A stretch of 64,000 nucleotides of DNA, taken from positions 94,829 to 158,828 of the forward strand of contig NZ_VBRY01000008.1 of assembly GCF_005818865.1 (NCBI RefSeq), read 5' to 3'. Positions within the stretch are counted from its first letter, which is position 1. Every line of letters begins with the position of its first letter. The position numbers were made by a program, and so were the translations under genes. The notes under the pieces were generated by a model. It saw only the letters and a list, made by a program, of their open reading frames with translations. It did not search any database and was not told the DNA's origin. Below, piece after piece: positions 51,253-59,338 of the stretch. Source of the stretch: Mariprofundus erugo. GTDB taxonomy: Bacteria > Pseudomonadota > Zetaproteobacteria > Mariprofundales > Mariprofundaceae.

Positions 51253-51405
51253 GGAAGTGCTGATGTGTCAGTGCTTCCGTGCGGGCCATGGACGGGCCGC
51301 CAAATCAAACGCGTAAGTGTTTGATTTGTAAGCAAAGGAAAAACCGCGCTTTTGCCTTTGCGAACTGATTTTTGCCAGGAGGGCAATAAATCAGCATCTA
51401 CCTAA
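51249..51405. repeat. family F repeat, copy B2 (short internal-deletion form)
   Basis: 157 bp from CTAAGGAAGTGCTGATGTGT to GCATCTACCTAA. It lacks the TGACTCGGGC...GGCCGTCC block, leaving GCAAAGGAAAAA (51332-51343) paired with TTTTGCCTTTGC (51350-51361). Its end carries the stop codon of the yeiH gene. Confidence 0.8.
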
Positions 51406-52400
51406 ATGAGAGTCAGCATCGCACCTCCTGCCATAAGCAGGAAAAAAAGGGTTGCGGCAAACCACAATGGTTGTGTCCCCAGGCTTTTCAATTGCCCGAT
51501 GTCGGTGCCGAGCCCCAGTGCAGCCATGCCGGCGGCAAGCATTTGCGAGCCAGTCATCGACAGATTCCGGTGTAGTGTCTCTGGCATGGTCCATATTGAG
51601 TTGATGATCACAACTGCAATAAATCCGACCGCAAAGAGGGGGATGGGCGAGGGTGATGCGTTGTTTTTATCCGCATGACCGTTTCTGTGCCACCATATGC
51701 TGATCAACAGCAATGCAGGCGCCAGCAGCATGACCCGAATCATTTTCACAATGACCGCTGTTTGCGCTGCGTTATCATCAACGCCATGACCAATGGCAAT
51801 GACCTGGGCGACCTCATGTACCGTTGAGCCGGTATAAATGGCGAAGGATTCCGGGGTTGCACCCGTCAGGTGGTAAAGTAACGGGTAGATCAGCATGGCC
51901 AGGCTTCCGAAGATGACGACACTGGCTACAGCCATGCTTGTATGGGCACTCTCTCCGCGCACGACAGGTTCGGTTGCAATCACTGCCGCGGCACCACAGA
52001 TAGCACTACCGGAAGCAATCATCACCGCCAGATCCCGTTTGAGTCCGAATACGCTGATTCCAAGCCAGGTGCCCCCAATCAGCAGGGTTGCCATGACGAT
52101 CAGGTCGATGGCAACAGCCTCGGCTCCAACGTGCAGCAGTTGCTGTATGCTGATATGAAGGCCGAACAGTATCACACCGCCACGTAACAGCTTTTGTTGT
52201 GAAAAATGGATGGCGGGTTGGATGCTGCCCGGTAGCGAACAGATGTTGGAGAGTGTGATGCCGAGAAGCAGGGAGAGGGAGAGTGTGCTGATGCCATATT
52301 GATCCAGCGAGAATATCCGGCAGCTATAAGTGGCGGTCATGACGATGGCGGCGATGAGCCCGGTACCATGGAGCATTGCTGTACATGTATGGTTTGGCAC
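51402..52400 (-). CDS. yeiH: YeiH family putative sulfate exporter
   Basis: 332 residues with about ten hydrophobic helices. LLLGITLSNICSLPGSIQPAIHFSQQKLLRGGVILFG, MIASGSAICGAAAVIATEPVVRGESAHTSMAVASVVIFG and YTGSTVHEVAQVIAIG are conserved in the UPF0324/YeiH family. GTG start with AGGAG 6 nt upstream. It is divergent from a LysR gene, as yeiH-yeiE in E. coli. The TAG stop lies in the end of repeat copy B2, so the last codons may have been rewritten by that insertion. Confidence 0.9.
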   Translation of the reverse strand: MPNHTCTAMLHGTGLIAAIVMTATYSCRIFSLDQYGISTLSLSLLLGITLSNICSLPGSIQPAIHFSQQKLLRGGVILFGLHISIQQLLHVGAEAVAIDLIVMATLLIGGTWLGISVFGLKRDLAVMIASGSAICGAAAVIATEPVVRGESAHTSMAVASVVIFGSLAMLIYPLLYHLTGATPESFAIYTGSTVHEVAQVIAIGHGVDDNAAQTAVIVKMIRVMLLAPALLLISIWWHRNGHADKNNASPSPIPLFAVGFIAVVIINSIWTMPETLHRNLSMTGSQMLAAGMAALGLGTDIGQLKSLGTQPLWFAATLFFLLMAGGAMLTLI

Positions 52401-52496
52401 GGTGGTCTCCTGTTGGCAAAAGAAGAACGCACCTTAGGATGCTCAAATGCATCATGGAAATTCATATAATACATTTTATATATTGATAAAATTGAT

Positions 52497-53393
52497 ATGG
52501 GTGTGAACGTTACATTGAAGCAGCTGCGAATTTTTGTGGCTGTTGCGCGCAGAGAGCACGTCTCACACGCTGCTGCGGAGATGTCACTGAGTCAGTCGGC
52601 AGTCAGTATGGCTCTTGCCGCACTTGAGGAGCAGCTGGGAGCCACCCTGTTTGACAGGGTTGGCAAGCGGATGGTCATGAACCAGCAGGGAAACTGGCTG
52701 TTGCCAAGAGCACAGTATGTGCTTGCTCAGGTTGAGGCGATTGCCGGTGAGTTTGGCAGCAGTGGTCGTAAAATGTGTGCCATAGGTGCCAGTACCACGA
52801 TTGCAGATGCCCTGTTCCCGTCGATGTCCATGCATTTGTACAGTGTGTGTCCGGATCTTGAACTCTATCTGGAGACAGGTAACAGCAGTGTGATTATTGA
52901 CCATTTGCTGGCTCGCAGGATCGAGATAGGGCTGGTTGAAGGTGTCTGTCAGCACCCTCGTATTCTTGCAAGGCCATGGTTTACCGACCAGCTGCTCATT
53001 GTTGCACATCCGGCTCATCCGCTGGTGCTGCAATCACAGGAGACGCCATTGTCGGTGCAGCAGCTGTCCCATAGCCGTTGGGTGATGCGGGAAGAGGGTT
53101 CCGGTACACGGGCCATTTTTGAGCATGTGTTCCGCACTGTGCTGGCGTCCTTTCATATTGTGGCCACCTTGAAACATGTGCCGTCGATCAAGCAGCTGGT
53201 CGCCAGTGGTGATATGCTTGCCTGCTTGTCTGCACTCACCGTTGCCGGCGAAATTGCCAGAGGCGAACTGAAGGTAGTCCATATGCGCGACGTACAGCTT
53301 GAGCGTCAGTTTTTCCTGCTACAGCACAGGCAGGCATTCTATAGCGAGATTCATACAGAACTGCTGCAGTGGATTGTACAGCAGCGGATGTGA
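52497..53393 (+). CDS. LysR-family regulator (YeiE-like)
   Basis: 298 residues. N-terminal winged helix LKQLRIFVAVARREHVSHAAAEMSLSQSAVSMALAALEEQLGATLFDRVGKRMVMNQQGNWLLP, then a periplasmic-binding-fold effector domain (CAIGASTTIADALFPSMSMHLYSVCPDLELYLETGNSSVIIDHLLARRIEIGLVEG). It likely controls the divergent exporter gene; the 96-nt spacer is very AT-rich (TTCATATAATACATTTTATA). The effector is not known. Confidence 0.9.
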   Translation: MGVNVTLKQLRIFVAVARREHVSHAAAEMSLSQSAVSMALAALEEQLGATLFDRVGKRMVMNQQGNWLLPRAQYVLAQVEAIAGEFGSSGRKMCAIGASTTIADALFPSMSMHLYSVCPDLELYLETGNSSVIIDHLLARRIEIGLVEGVCQHPRILARPWFTDQLLIVAHPAHPLVLQSQETPLSVQQLSHSRWVMREEGSGTRAIFEHVFRTVLASFHIVATLKHVPSIKQLVASGDMLACLSALTVAGEIARGELKVVHMRDVQLERQFFLLQHRQAFYSEIHTELLQWIVQQRM

Positions 53394-53439
53394 GTCGCGG
53401 CGGAGGTCGCTTACATGCGTTGCTGATTTCTTGCCACAG

Positions 53440-53496
53440 GAGCGCTGCAGCGGAGTGATTTCTGCCAGGGTGACAATAAATCAGGGGCTTCTTAAC
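53440..53496. repeat. family F repeat, right-end fragment at uvrC stop
   Basis: TGATTTCTGCCAGGGTGACA then ATAAATCAGGGGCTTCTTAA matches the right end of the family. The uvrC stop codon (TAA on minus, 53492-53494) is inside its terminal TTAA. Confidence 0.65.
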
Positions 53497-55327
53497 GGTG
53501 CAATGAGGTGAAGATTTTTTCCGCCAGGGTGGCCGAGATGCCGGGAATTTGCTCCAGCTGTTGCCGACTTGCTTTTTTGACCCCTTCAATGCCACCGAAG
53601 TGGGTGAGCAGGGCCATGCGTTTGGCCGGCCCGATGCCATCGATGCTGTCCAGCGCCGACTGGAACATGCTCTGTTTTTTGCGTTTGCGCATATAGGAGC
53701 CGGCAAAACGGTGCGCCTCATCGCGGACGCGGGCAATCAGCAGCAGCGCTGCCGAGTGACGCCCCGGCTTGAGCGGCTGGCCGATACCGGCACCGCCATG
53801 TTCAAGCCAGCCCGGCCATAGCGTCTCTTCGCCAATTCTGCGCCCATCTCCTTTGGCAACGCCCAACAGTTTCAGCTCATGCAATCCGGCATCATCCGCG
53901 CACTGCAGGGCGATGGTCAGCTGGCCGCGTCCGCCATCGATCAGCATGAGGTCAGGGCAGGGGATACTGTTTTCCCGAATGGCCCGGAAAAAGCGATCCA
54001 GTACCGCCCGCATGGCTGCATAATCATCACCCTCGGTGATATTGCTGCCGATACCATCGAGTTTATAGCGGCGGTAATAATCTTTTTCAGCGCCCTGCCA
54101 GCCGGCGTAGGTAATGGCTGCCACCATTTGTTTGCCGCCCAGGTGAGCATTATCAACAGCAGCAATTCTCTCAGGCGTATCGGGCAGTGAAAGCAGCTCC
54201 GCCAGTGCCTCATAGGCCGGCTGTTGATTGTCATGTTTGCGGCTGGCAATCATCTGTTCACCCGAATGGGCAATTTGCTGCAGCCATTGCAGTTTCGGGC
54301 CCCGTTTAGGTGCATGTATGATTGTTTTACTATCCGGCGCAATGATGCGGATCAGCCGGTTGAGCTCTTCGATATTTTCAGCTGATGTCGACAGGCTGAT
54401 CTCTGCCGGTGGTTGCTCATTGCTGTAACGCTCGGTTAGCAGGGATTGCAGAATCTCAAGATCATCGGCATCAATCGCCTGCTCAATGCGGATATTGTGG
54501 GTGCCGAGATTGCGCCCGCTTCGGCGGACGCCGATGCATGCCATCACAGCAGTGGTATGGCGGAGCAGGACAATGCCATCGGCATGATCGGGAAGTTCAC
54601 TGTTTTCAGAGCCGGCAAGTACGGTGCGCAAGGCACGAATACGATCACGCAACATGGCAGCCTGTTCGAAACGCATCGCATCCGATGCCTGTTGCATCTG
54701 TTGTTGCCACTCTTTCAGCAGTTCGTCGTCCCGCCCCTTTAAAAAGCTGCGCACCTCTTCAACCTGCTGATTGTACTCCTGCTGTGACACCACGTGACAG
54801 CAGGGGGCGGAGCAGCGTCCGATCTGATACTGCATACATGGCCGTGAGCGATTGTTGAACACGGCATTTTCACAGTCGCGCAGGCGGAATGCCGACTGCA
54901 TCACATGCAATGTGGCATGGACTGCACCGGCATTGGGGAAGGGACCGAAATATTCGCCCGGCAGATGACGTTTACCCCGGTACATATGCAGGCGTGGCCA
55001 CGTTTCCATGGTCAGCAGAATGTAGGGATAGGTTTTGGAGTCCTTCATCAGCACGTTGTAGCGAGGCTTGAGTTGCTTGATCAGGTTATGTTCCAGTACC
55101 AGTGCCTCAGCTTCGGATGCCGTGATACTGAAGGCAATATCCCTGATCTGCTGAACCATGGCGATAGTGCGCGAGGATTCGGGGCGTCGCTGGAAGTAGC
55201 TTGATACCCGTTTGCGCAGGTTACGTGCCTTGCCGACATAGAGCACCTTGCGGTTGCCGTCGAGCATCCGGTATACCCCCGGTTCACGGGGCAGGGTAGT
55301 CAGATCAAGCGGCGCTTCTATCCACAT
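53492..55327 (-). CDS. uvrC: excinuclease ABC subunit C
   Basis: 611 residues. N-terminal GIY-YIG nuclease (LPREPGVYRMLDGNRKVLYVGKARNLRKRVSSYF), a UVR domain (RDDELLKEWQQQMQQASDAMRFEQAAMLRDRIRALR), the RNase-H-like second nuclease (RIAAVDNAHLGGKQMVAAITYAGWQ, LMLIDGGRGQL) and C-terminal HhH motifs (LDSIDGIGPAKRMALLTHFGGIEGVKKASRQQLEQIPGISATLAEKIF). It makes both incisions in nucleotide-excision repair. It overlaps the endonuclease III-like gene by 10 nt. Confidence 0.97.
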   Translation of the reverse strand: MWIEAPLDLTTLPREPGVYRMLDGNRKVLYVGKARNLRKRVSSYFQRRPESSRTIAMVQQIRDIAFSITASEAEALVLEHNLIKQLKPRYNVLMKDSKTYPYILLTMETWPRLHMYRGKRHLPGEYFGPFPNAGAVHATLHVMQSAFRLRDCENAVFNNRSRPCMQYQIGRCSAPCCHVVSQQEYNQQVEEVRSFLKGRDDELLKEWQQQMQQASDAMRFEQAAMLRDRIRALRTVLAGSENSELPDHADGIVLLRHTTAVMACIGVRRSGRNLGTHNIRIEQAIDADDLEILQSLLTERYSNEQPPAEISLSTSAENIEELNRLIRIIAPDSKTIIHAPKRGPKLQWLQQIAHSGEQMIASRKHDNQQPAYEALAELLSLPDTPERIAAVDNAHLGGKQMVAAITYAGWQGAEKDYYRRYKLDGIGSNITEGDDYAAMRAVLDRFFRAIRENSIPCPDLMLIDGGRGQLTIALQCADDAGLHELKLLGVAKGDGRRIGEETLWPGWLEHGGAGIGQPLKPGRHSAALLLIARVRDEAHRFAGSYMRKRKKQSMFQSALDSIDGIGPAKRMALLTHFGGIEGVKKASRQQLEQIPGISATLAEKIFTSLHR

Positions 55328-56019
55328 GGTGACGGGGCGGGGGCCTTATTCACAACAGCTGCAGGGCAAGCCTCCTGCAGTGGGCAGGCCAGACAATCCG
55401 GTTTTGTTCGGCAGTGGTGTTTGGCGTGGAAGACGATCAGGGCATGATATTCATTGAACAGAGCCGGATCGTGTTCAAGTTGTGTATGAAACAGGGATTG
55501 CAGCCGGGCGTAGCTGATGGCATCTGAAACCAGACCCAGCCGTGAAAAAATCCGCCGGGTATAGGCATCCACAACAAAGATTGCCCGTCCGAATGCGTAT
55601 AACATGATCGAATCAGCCGTCTCCGGCCCCACTCCTTTCTCTGCCAGCAGCAGGGCTCGCAAGGCGTCATCCGGCCGCTTCTGCAGTGCATCGATGCCGC
55701 CATGGCAAAGGTAGAAATGGCAGAAACTTTGCAGTCGCAGTGCTTTCTGGCGAAAAAAACCGGTGCTTCGAATCATCATTTCCAGCTGATCCGTCGGGCA
55801 GGCGAGCATCGCTTTTGCATCCAGCAGGTCAGCCCTCTTCAGTTGCGTGATCGCCGCTTCAACCTGAGTCCAGCTGGTATTCTGGGTCAGGATAGCTCCG
55901 ACCATCATCTCAAACGGGGTGTCTGCCGGCCACCAGTGCTGAGGGCCATAGGCCCTCAGCAGCTGTTGGTAAATTTCAATCGGGCTGATTCGTTGCCTCC
56001 GGATCCTGAACCCGGTCAC
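55318..56019 (-). CDS. endonuclease III-like HhH-GPD DNA glycosylase with 4Fe-4S site
   Basis: About 233 residues. FEMMVGAILTQNTSWTQVEAAI, the hairpin LLAEKGVGPETADSIMLYAFGRAIFVVDAYTRRIFSRLG (HhH, then catalytic Asp in VVDAYT) and the cluster motif C-x6-C-x2-C-x5-C near the C-terminus define the Nth/MutY superfamily. The catalytic Lys of EndoIII (before the GVG) is replaced here by Glu-Thr (GVGPETAD), as in the HP0602-type glycosylases, so a monofunctional base glycosylase is likely. Start uncertain: GTG 56019 is used; the frame is open to 56079. Part of rluB-endoIII-uvrC. Confidence 0.85.
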   Translation of the reverse strand: MTGFRIRRQRISPIEIYQQLLRAYGPQHWWPADTPFEMMVGAILTQNTSWTQVEAAITQLKRADLLDAKAMLACPTDQLEMMIRSTGFFRQKALRLQSFCHFYLCHGGIDALQKRPDDALRALLLAEKGVGPETADSIMLYAFGRAIFVVDAYTRRIFSRLGLVSDAISYARLQSLFHTQLEHDPALFNEYHALIVFHAKHHCRTKPDCLACPLQEACPAAVVNKAPAPSPCG

Positions 56020-56839
56020 GAAGTTTGCGGATCTCGCCCCGGTTAAGTTTCCGGTAGCTTCCCTTTGGCATCTCCTCATCCAGCTTCATCGGACCAAATC
56101 GGGTGCGCATCAGTCGCCGTACAGGATGGCCGCATTTCTCAAGCGTACGGCGAACCTCGCGCCAGCGGCCGCGCAGAATCACGATCGTCAGCCAGGTATG
56201 GCCGGCACTTTCGGAATCAACCGAAACCTCCCATGCATCGCTAAGGTCTCCCCGCCCGATATCCATGCCGCCACGACGCAGCTTCTCCAGCGTTTCCAGA
56301 GCAACCTGTCCGGCTACCCGGGCCCGGTATTCGCGTGGCACCTTGGCTGCCGGATGGGTCAGGGCGCGAGTCAGCGCACCATCGTCGGTCAGCAGCAATA
56401 ATCCCTCGGTATCCATGTCCAGACGGCCGATTGAGTGCACATTTGCCGCGACATCGATAAAGTCATAAATAAGCGGTCGTCCCCGCTTGTCACTGCGTGA
56501 GCACAGCTGTCCTTTTGGCTTGTTATAGAGGATGTAGGTGTGTCCTTCCTGCGCCTCGGCGAGTTTTCCGTCAACCTTCACCGTGTCGCCGGGGCTTACG
56601 GGGACACCCGGTGTTTCAATCAGTTTACCATTGATGGTGACCCGGCCGGCATGGATCCAGCGGTCGGCCTCGCGCCGTGAGCAGAGTCCGCAGCGCGCCA
56701 GATAGCGATTGATACGCTCCGAGCTGCCCGGCTCGGCCGGAGTGGCCTCCGGCTTTGCCTTTTTGACCGGTTTCCCTTTTAGCGGCGGCTTTTTTGCAGC
56801 CCTTTTCTGCTGAGGTTTCTTCTTCTGTTCCTGCTTCAT
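55976..56839 (-). CDS. rluB: RluB/RsuA-family rRNA pseudouridine synthase
   Basis: 287 residues. A Lys/Ala-rich N-terminal tail (~1-40), an S4 RNA-binding domain (ERINRYLARCGLCSRREADRWIHAGRVTINGKLIETPGVPVSPGDTVKVDGK) and the synthase domain with GRLDMDTEGLLLLTDDGAL (catalytic Asp) and the tail EVRRTLEKCGHPVRRLMRTRFGPMKL. RluB modifies U2605 of 23S rRNA; RsuA-type 16S activity is an alternative. ATG with AGGA 7 nt upstream. Confidence 0.9.
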   Translation of the reverse strand: MKQEQKKKPQQKRAAKKPPLKGKPVKKAKPEATPAEPGSSERINRYLARCGLCSRREADRWIHAGRVTINGKLIETPGVPVSPGDTVKVDGKLAEAQEGHTYILYNKPKGQLCSRSDKRGRPLIYDFIDVAANVHSIGRLDMDTEGLLLLTDDGALTRALTHPAAKVPREYRARVAGQVALETLEKLRRGGMDIGRGDLSDAWEVSVDSESAGHTWLTIVILRGRWREVRRTLEKCGHPVRRLMRTRFGPMKLDEEMPKGSYRKLNRGEIRKLRDRVQDPEATNQPD

Positions 56840-56896
56840 GCTTCATTCCTGTCAGGCTGGGTATGCCGGAATGTGACCGGCATCCGGAGTGCCTTG

Positions 56897-57120
56897 TTAG
56901 GGAGATGCTGATTTATTGCCATCCTGGCAGAAATCAGTTCGCAAAGACAAAAGCGTGGTTTTGTCTTTGCTTACAAATCAGGCATTTACGCGTCTGATTT
57001 GACTCGCTGCATCCTGCAGCTTACCTGGCGGCGGCAAAGCCGTCCAATCCGGCTATCCTGCCGGATTGTGGCGCCCGTCCATGGCTCGCTCGGAAGCGCC
57101 GAATGAATCAGCGCTTCCTT
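56897..57120. repeat. family F repeat, copy D (inverse orientation)
   Basis: Begins TTAGGGAGATGCTGATTTAT and ends GAATCAGCGCTTCCTT. The stem GCAAAGACAAAA (56941-56952) / TTTTGTCTTTGC (56959-56970) is perfect over 12 bp with a 6-nt loop. It lies 40 nt from the 3' end of trpS and fills most of the 56840-57160 gap. Confidence 0.8.
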
Positions 57121-57160
57121 GGCGGGTGATACGGTTGAGATCTGTTGCCGGCCCGTAGTT

Positions 57161-58192
57161 TTAGACGCGATAGCCCATTTTCAGGGTTTTACGTACCTTC
57201 TCCATGGTCCGGGATGCTTCATGGCGTGCCCGCTCATTACCCTGTCTGACGATATCACGCAGATCATCCGGCCGGGAAGCGATTTCCATACGGCGCTGGC
57301 GAATCGGTTGCAACTCCTCCTCAAGATGCTTGAGCATGCACAGTTTGCATTCGATACAACCGATGGAGGCAGTCGTGCAGCCTTCACGTACCCAGTTGCG
57401 CTCTTCTTCTGTCGAATAGACCTTGTGGAAGTCCCATACCGGACAGTTTTCCGGTGTACCCGGATCCGTGCGGCGTACGCGAGCAGGATCGGTTGGCATC
57501 TGACGCACTTTTTTGTCCGTTGTTTTCCACTCCTCACCCAGTTCGATGGTGTTGCCGTAGGATTTGCTCATTTTGCGGCCATCAAGCCCGGGCAGTTTTG
57601 AAGCCGGCATCAACATCGACTCAGGTTCCGGAAACAGTGGCGGGATCCCCTGGCGATAGAGGTGATTAAAGCGGCGGGCAACTTCGCGGGTCAGTTCGAC
57701 ATGCGGGACCTGATCCTCACCAACCGGTACGCCATCGGCCCGGTAAATCAGGATATCGGCCGACTGCAGGAGCGGGTAACCGAGAAAACCGTAGGTGCCG
57801 AGATCTTTTTCACGCAGTTGTTCAATCTGATCTTTATAGGTGGGCACACGCTCGAGCCAGGAGAGCGGTGTCATGAATGAAAACAGCAGATGCAGCTCGG
57901 CATGTTCGGGCACTTCCGACTGGATAAAAACGACAGCCTTTTCCGGGTCGATACCGACGGCCAGCCAGTCGATGAGCATGTCCCAGATGGTATCCTGCAC
58001 AATAGACGGGTTGGCATAATCGGTGGTCAGTGCGTGCCAGTCAGCGGCAAAAAAATAGCACTGATGCTCCTGCTGCAGCTTCAGCCAGTTTTCAAGCACA
58101 CCCTTGTAATGTCCCAGATGCAGTTTGCCGGTTGGCCGCATGCCGGAAAGAATACGCTTGGCTTTACCCTGTGAATGATCTGTCGTACTCAC
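57161..58192 (-). CDS. trpS: tryptophanyl-tRNA synthetase with Fe-S-type cysteine motif
   Basis: 343 residues from GTG 58192 (AGGGG 5 nt upstream; the frame is open further but the extra part is not conserved). Class I signatures GMRPTGKLHLGHY and GRKMSKSYGN are present, with QSADILIYRADGVPVGEDQVPHVELTREVARRFN. The C-terminal anticodon domain carries Cys250, Cys272, Cys279, Cys282 and Cys285, i.e. C-x21-C-x6-C-x2-C, almost the C-x22-C-x6-C-x2-C set that binds a 4Fe-4S cluster in Thermotoga maritima TrpRS. It charges tRNA-Trp. Confidence 0.95.
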   Translation of the reverse strand: MSTTDHSQGKAKRILSGMRPTGKLHLGHYKGVLENWLKLQQEHQCYFFAADWHALTTDYANPSIVQDTIWDMLIDWLAVGIDPEKAVVFIQSEVPEHAELHLLFSFMTPLSWLERVPTYKDQIEQLREKDLGTYGFLGYPLLQSADILIYRADGVPVGEDQVPHVELTREVARRFNHLYRQGIPPLFPEPESMLMPASKLPGLDGRKMSKSYGNTIELGEEWKTTDKKVRQMPTDPARVRRTDPGTPENCPVWDFHKVYSTEEERNWVREGCTTASIGCIECKLCMLKHLEEELQPIRQRRMEIASRPDDLRDIVRQGNERARHEASRTMEKVRKTLKMGYRV

Positions 58193-58476
58193 TCGAACCC
58201 CTTGTTGAAACGATGAAGGCAGCACTGATGTATTCAGTGCTCGCTGGTTTATTGCTATACTGGCAATCAACTGAGCCCCGTCCGGAGAGCAGCTGAAATC
58301 GCCAGGCCGATCAGTATCTTTTCTGATCAGCGAACCATAACAAAGGCTGATGCGGAATGCGATTCGCTGTTGCTGACAGTGCCCATGACGGGGCACGGGA
58401 GTTGCTTGAGGAATCGTGAATCAGCAGCGGCGGTGGTTTGTATCGCCACCATGATTTTGGGCATAAGGGGCAGGGG

Positions 58477-59319
58477 ATGGAGCCTGACAGACACAGGGTT
58501 GAAGATGCATTTGCCGGCTATGCTTTTCGCAGCCGGTTGCAGCAGCAATTAAACAGAATGCTGTTTGATATTGCTGATCCGCTTGGCAGACGCACCAATC
58601 TGACGATCACAGCAATGATCATTATCAGTGTGCTGATATCGATGGCTGGCACATTAAAAGGACTGGATGAGCTGTGGGTCAGGCGTATCTCGACGCTGGA
58701 GATGTGGGTGACCATCCTGTTTACCATTGAGCTGATAGGTCGCTGTTATGCTGCCCGCAGCATGCGTGCATATCTGTTCAGCTTTTATGGCATGGTCGAT
58801 CTGCTGGCGGTTGTGCCGATGTTGCTGGTCGGTGACCCGAACCTGGCGATCCGGCTGCTCAGGATTGTGCGTTTGCTGAAGCTGGTTCGTTACCTGAGGG
58901 CCATGCGGCTGTTTATCGCCTCGATGAGGGATACCCTGGAGATTCTGGTGATGGTGATTGGCAGTATCGCGCTGGGAGCGATTCTGGCCGGTAATGTCAT
59001 CTATTCGCTTGAGCCTGAAACCTTTACCAGTGCTTATGACGGTGCATGGTGGGGAATTGTGACGATGACGACAGTTGGTTACGGCGACATGGTCCCTCAT
59101 ACCCTTGCCGGTCGGGCGATTGCGATTTGTCTGATGGTGGTGGGCATCTGTATGTTTGCGGCCGTGACGGGAGTGGTGTCGGTCAAGGTGGCCCGTGCCA
59201 TTCACCATGGTGTGAAGTGCCATGAGTGCGGCAGAGCCATTGCTCCGGAGTTTCCCTATTGCCCTTATTGCCGTGCTGATCAGGCGGAAGCGGATCGCTC
59301 TTCTCAGGAGTGGTTATAA
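58477..59319 (+). CDS. voltage-gated K+ channel with C-terminal zinc ribbon
   Basis: 280 residues. Six membrane helices: S1 (NLTITAMIIISVLISMAG), S2, S3 (FSFYGMVDLLAVVPMLL), a positively charged S4 (IRLLRIVRLLKLVRYLRAMRLF), S5, and a pore loop with TVGYGD (199-204) before S6. After S6 a cytosolic tail carries Cys248-x2-Cys251...Cys262-x2-Cys265, a zinc-ribbon knuckle. A Kv-type potassium channel in the inner membrane; the zinc ribbon may sense metal or bind a partner. ATG 58477 is used (AGGGGCAGGGG upstream). Confidence 0.9.
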   Translation: MEPDRHRVEDAFAGYAFRSRLQQQLNRMLFDIADPLGRRTNLTITAMIIISVLISMAGTLKGLDELWVRRISTLEMWVTILFTIELIGRCYAARSMRAYLFSFYGMVDLLAVVPMLLVGDPNLAIRLLRIVRLLKLVRYLRAMRLFIASMRDTLEILVMVIGSIALGAILAGNVIYSLEPETFTSAYDGAWWGIVTMTTVGYGDMVPHTLAGRAIAICLMVVGICMFAAVTGVVSVKVARAIHHGVKCHECGRAIAPEFPYCPYCRADQAEADRSSQEWL

Positions 59320-59338
59320 AGGCAGCGGCTCGATCCGT

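Noticed and set aside
52390..52420. Sigma-54 promoter (TGGCACG followed by TTGGC) before yeiH
   Set aside because: The spacing between the two elements is about 11 nt instead of 4, so it does not fit the -24/-12 pattern.
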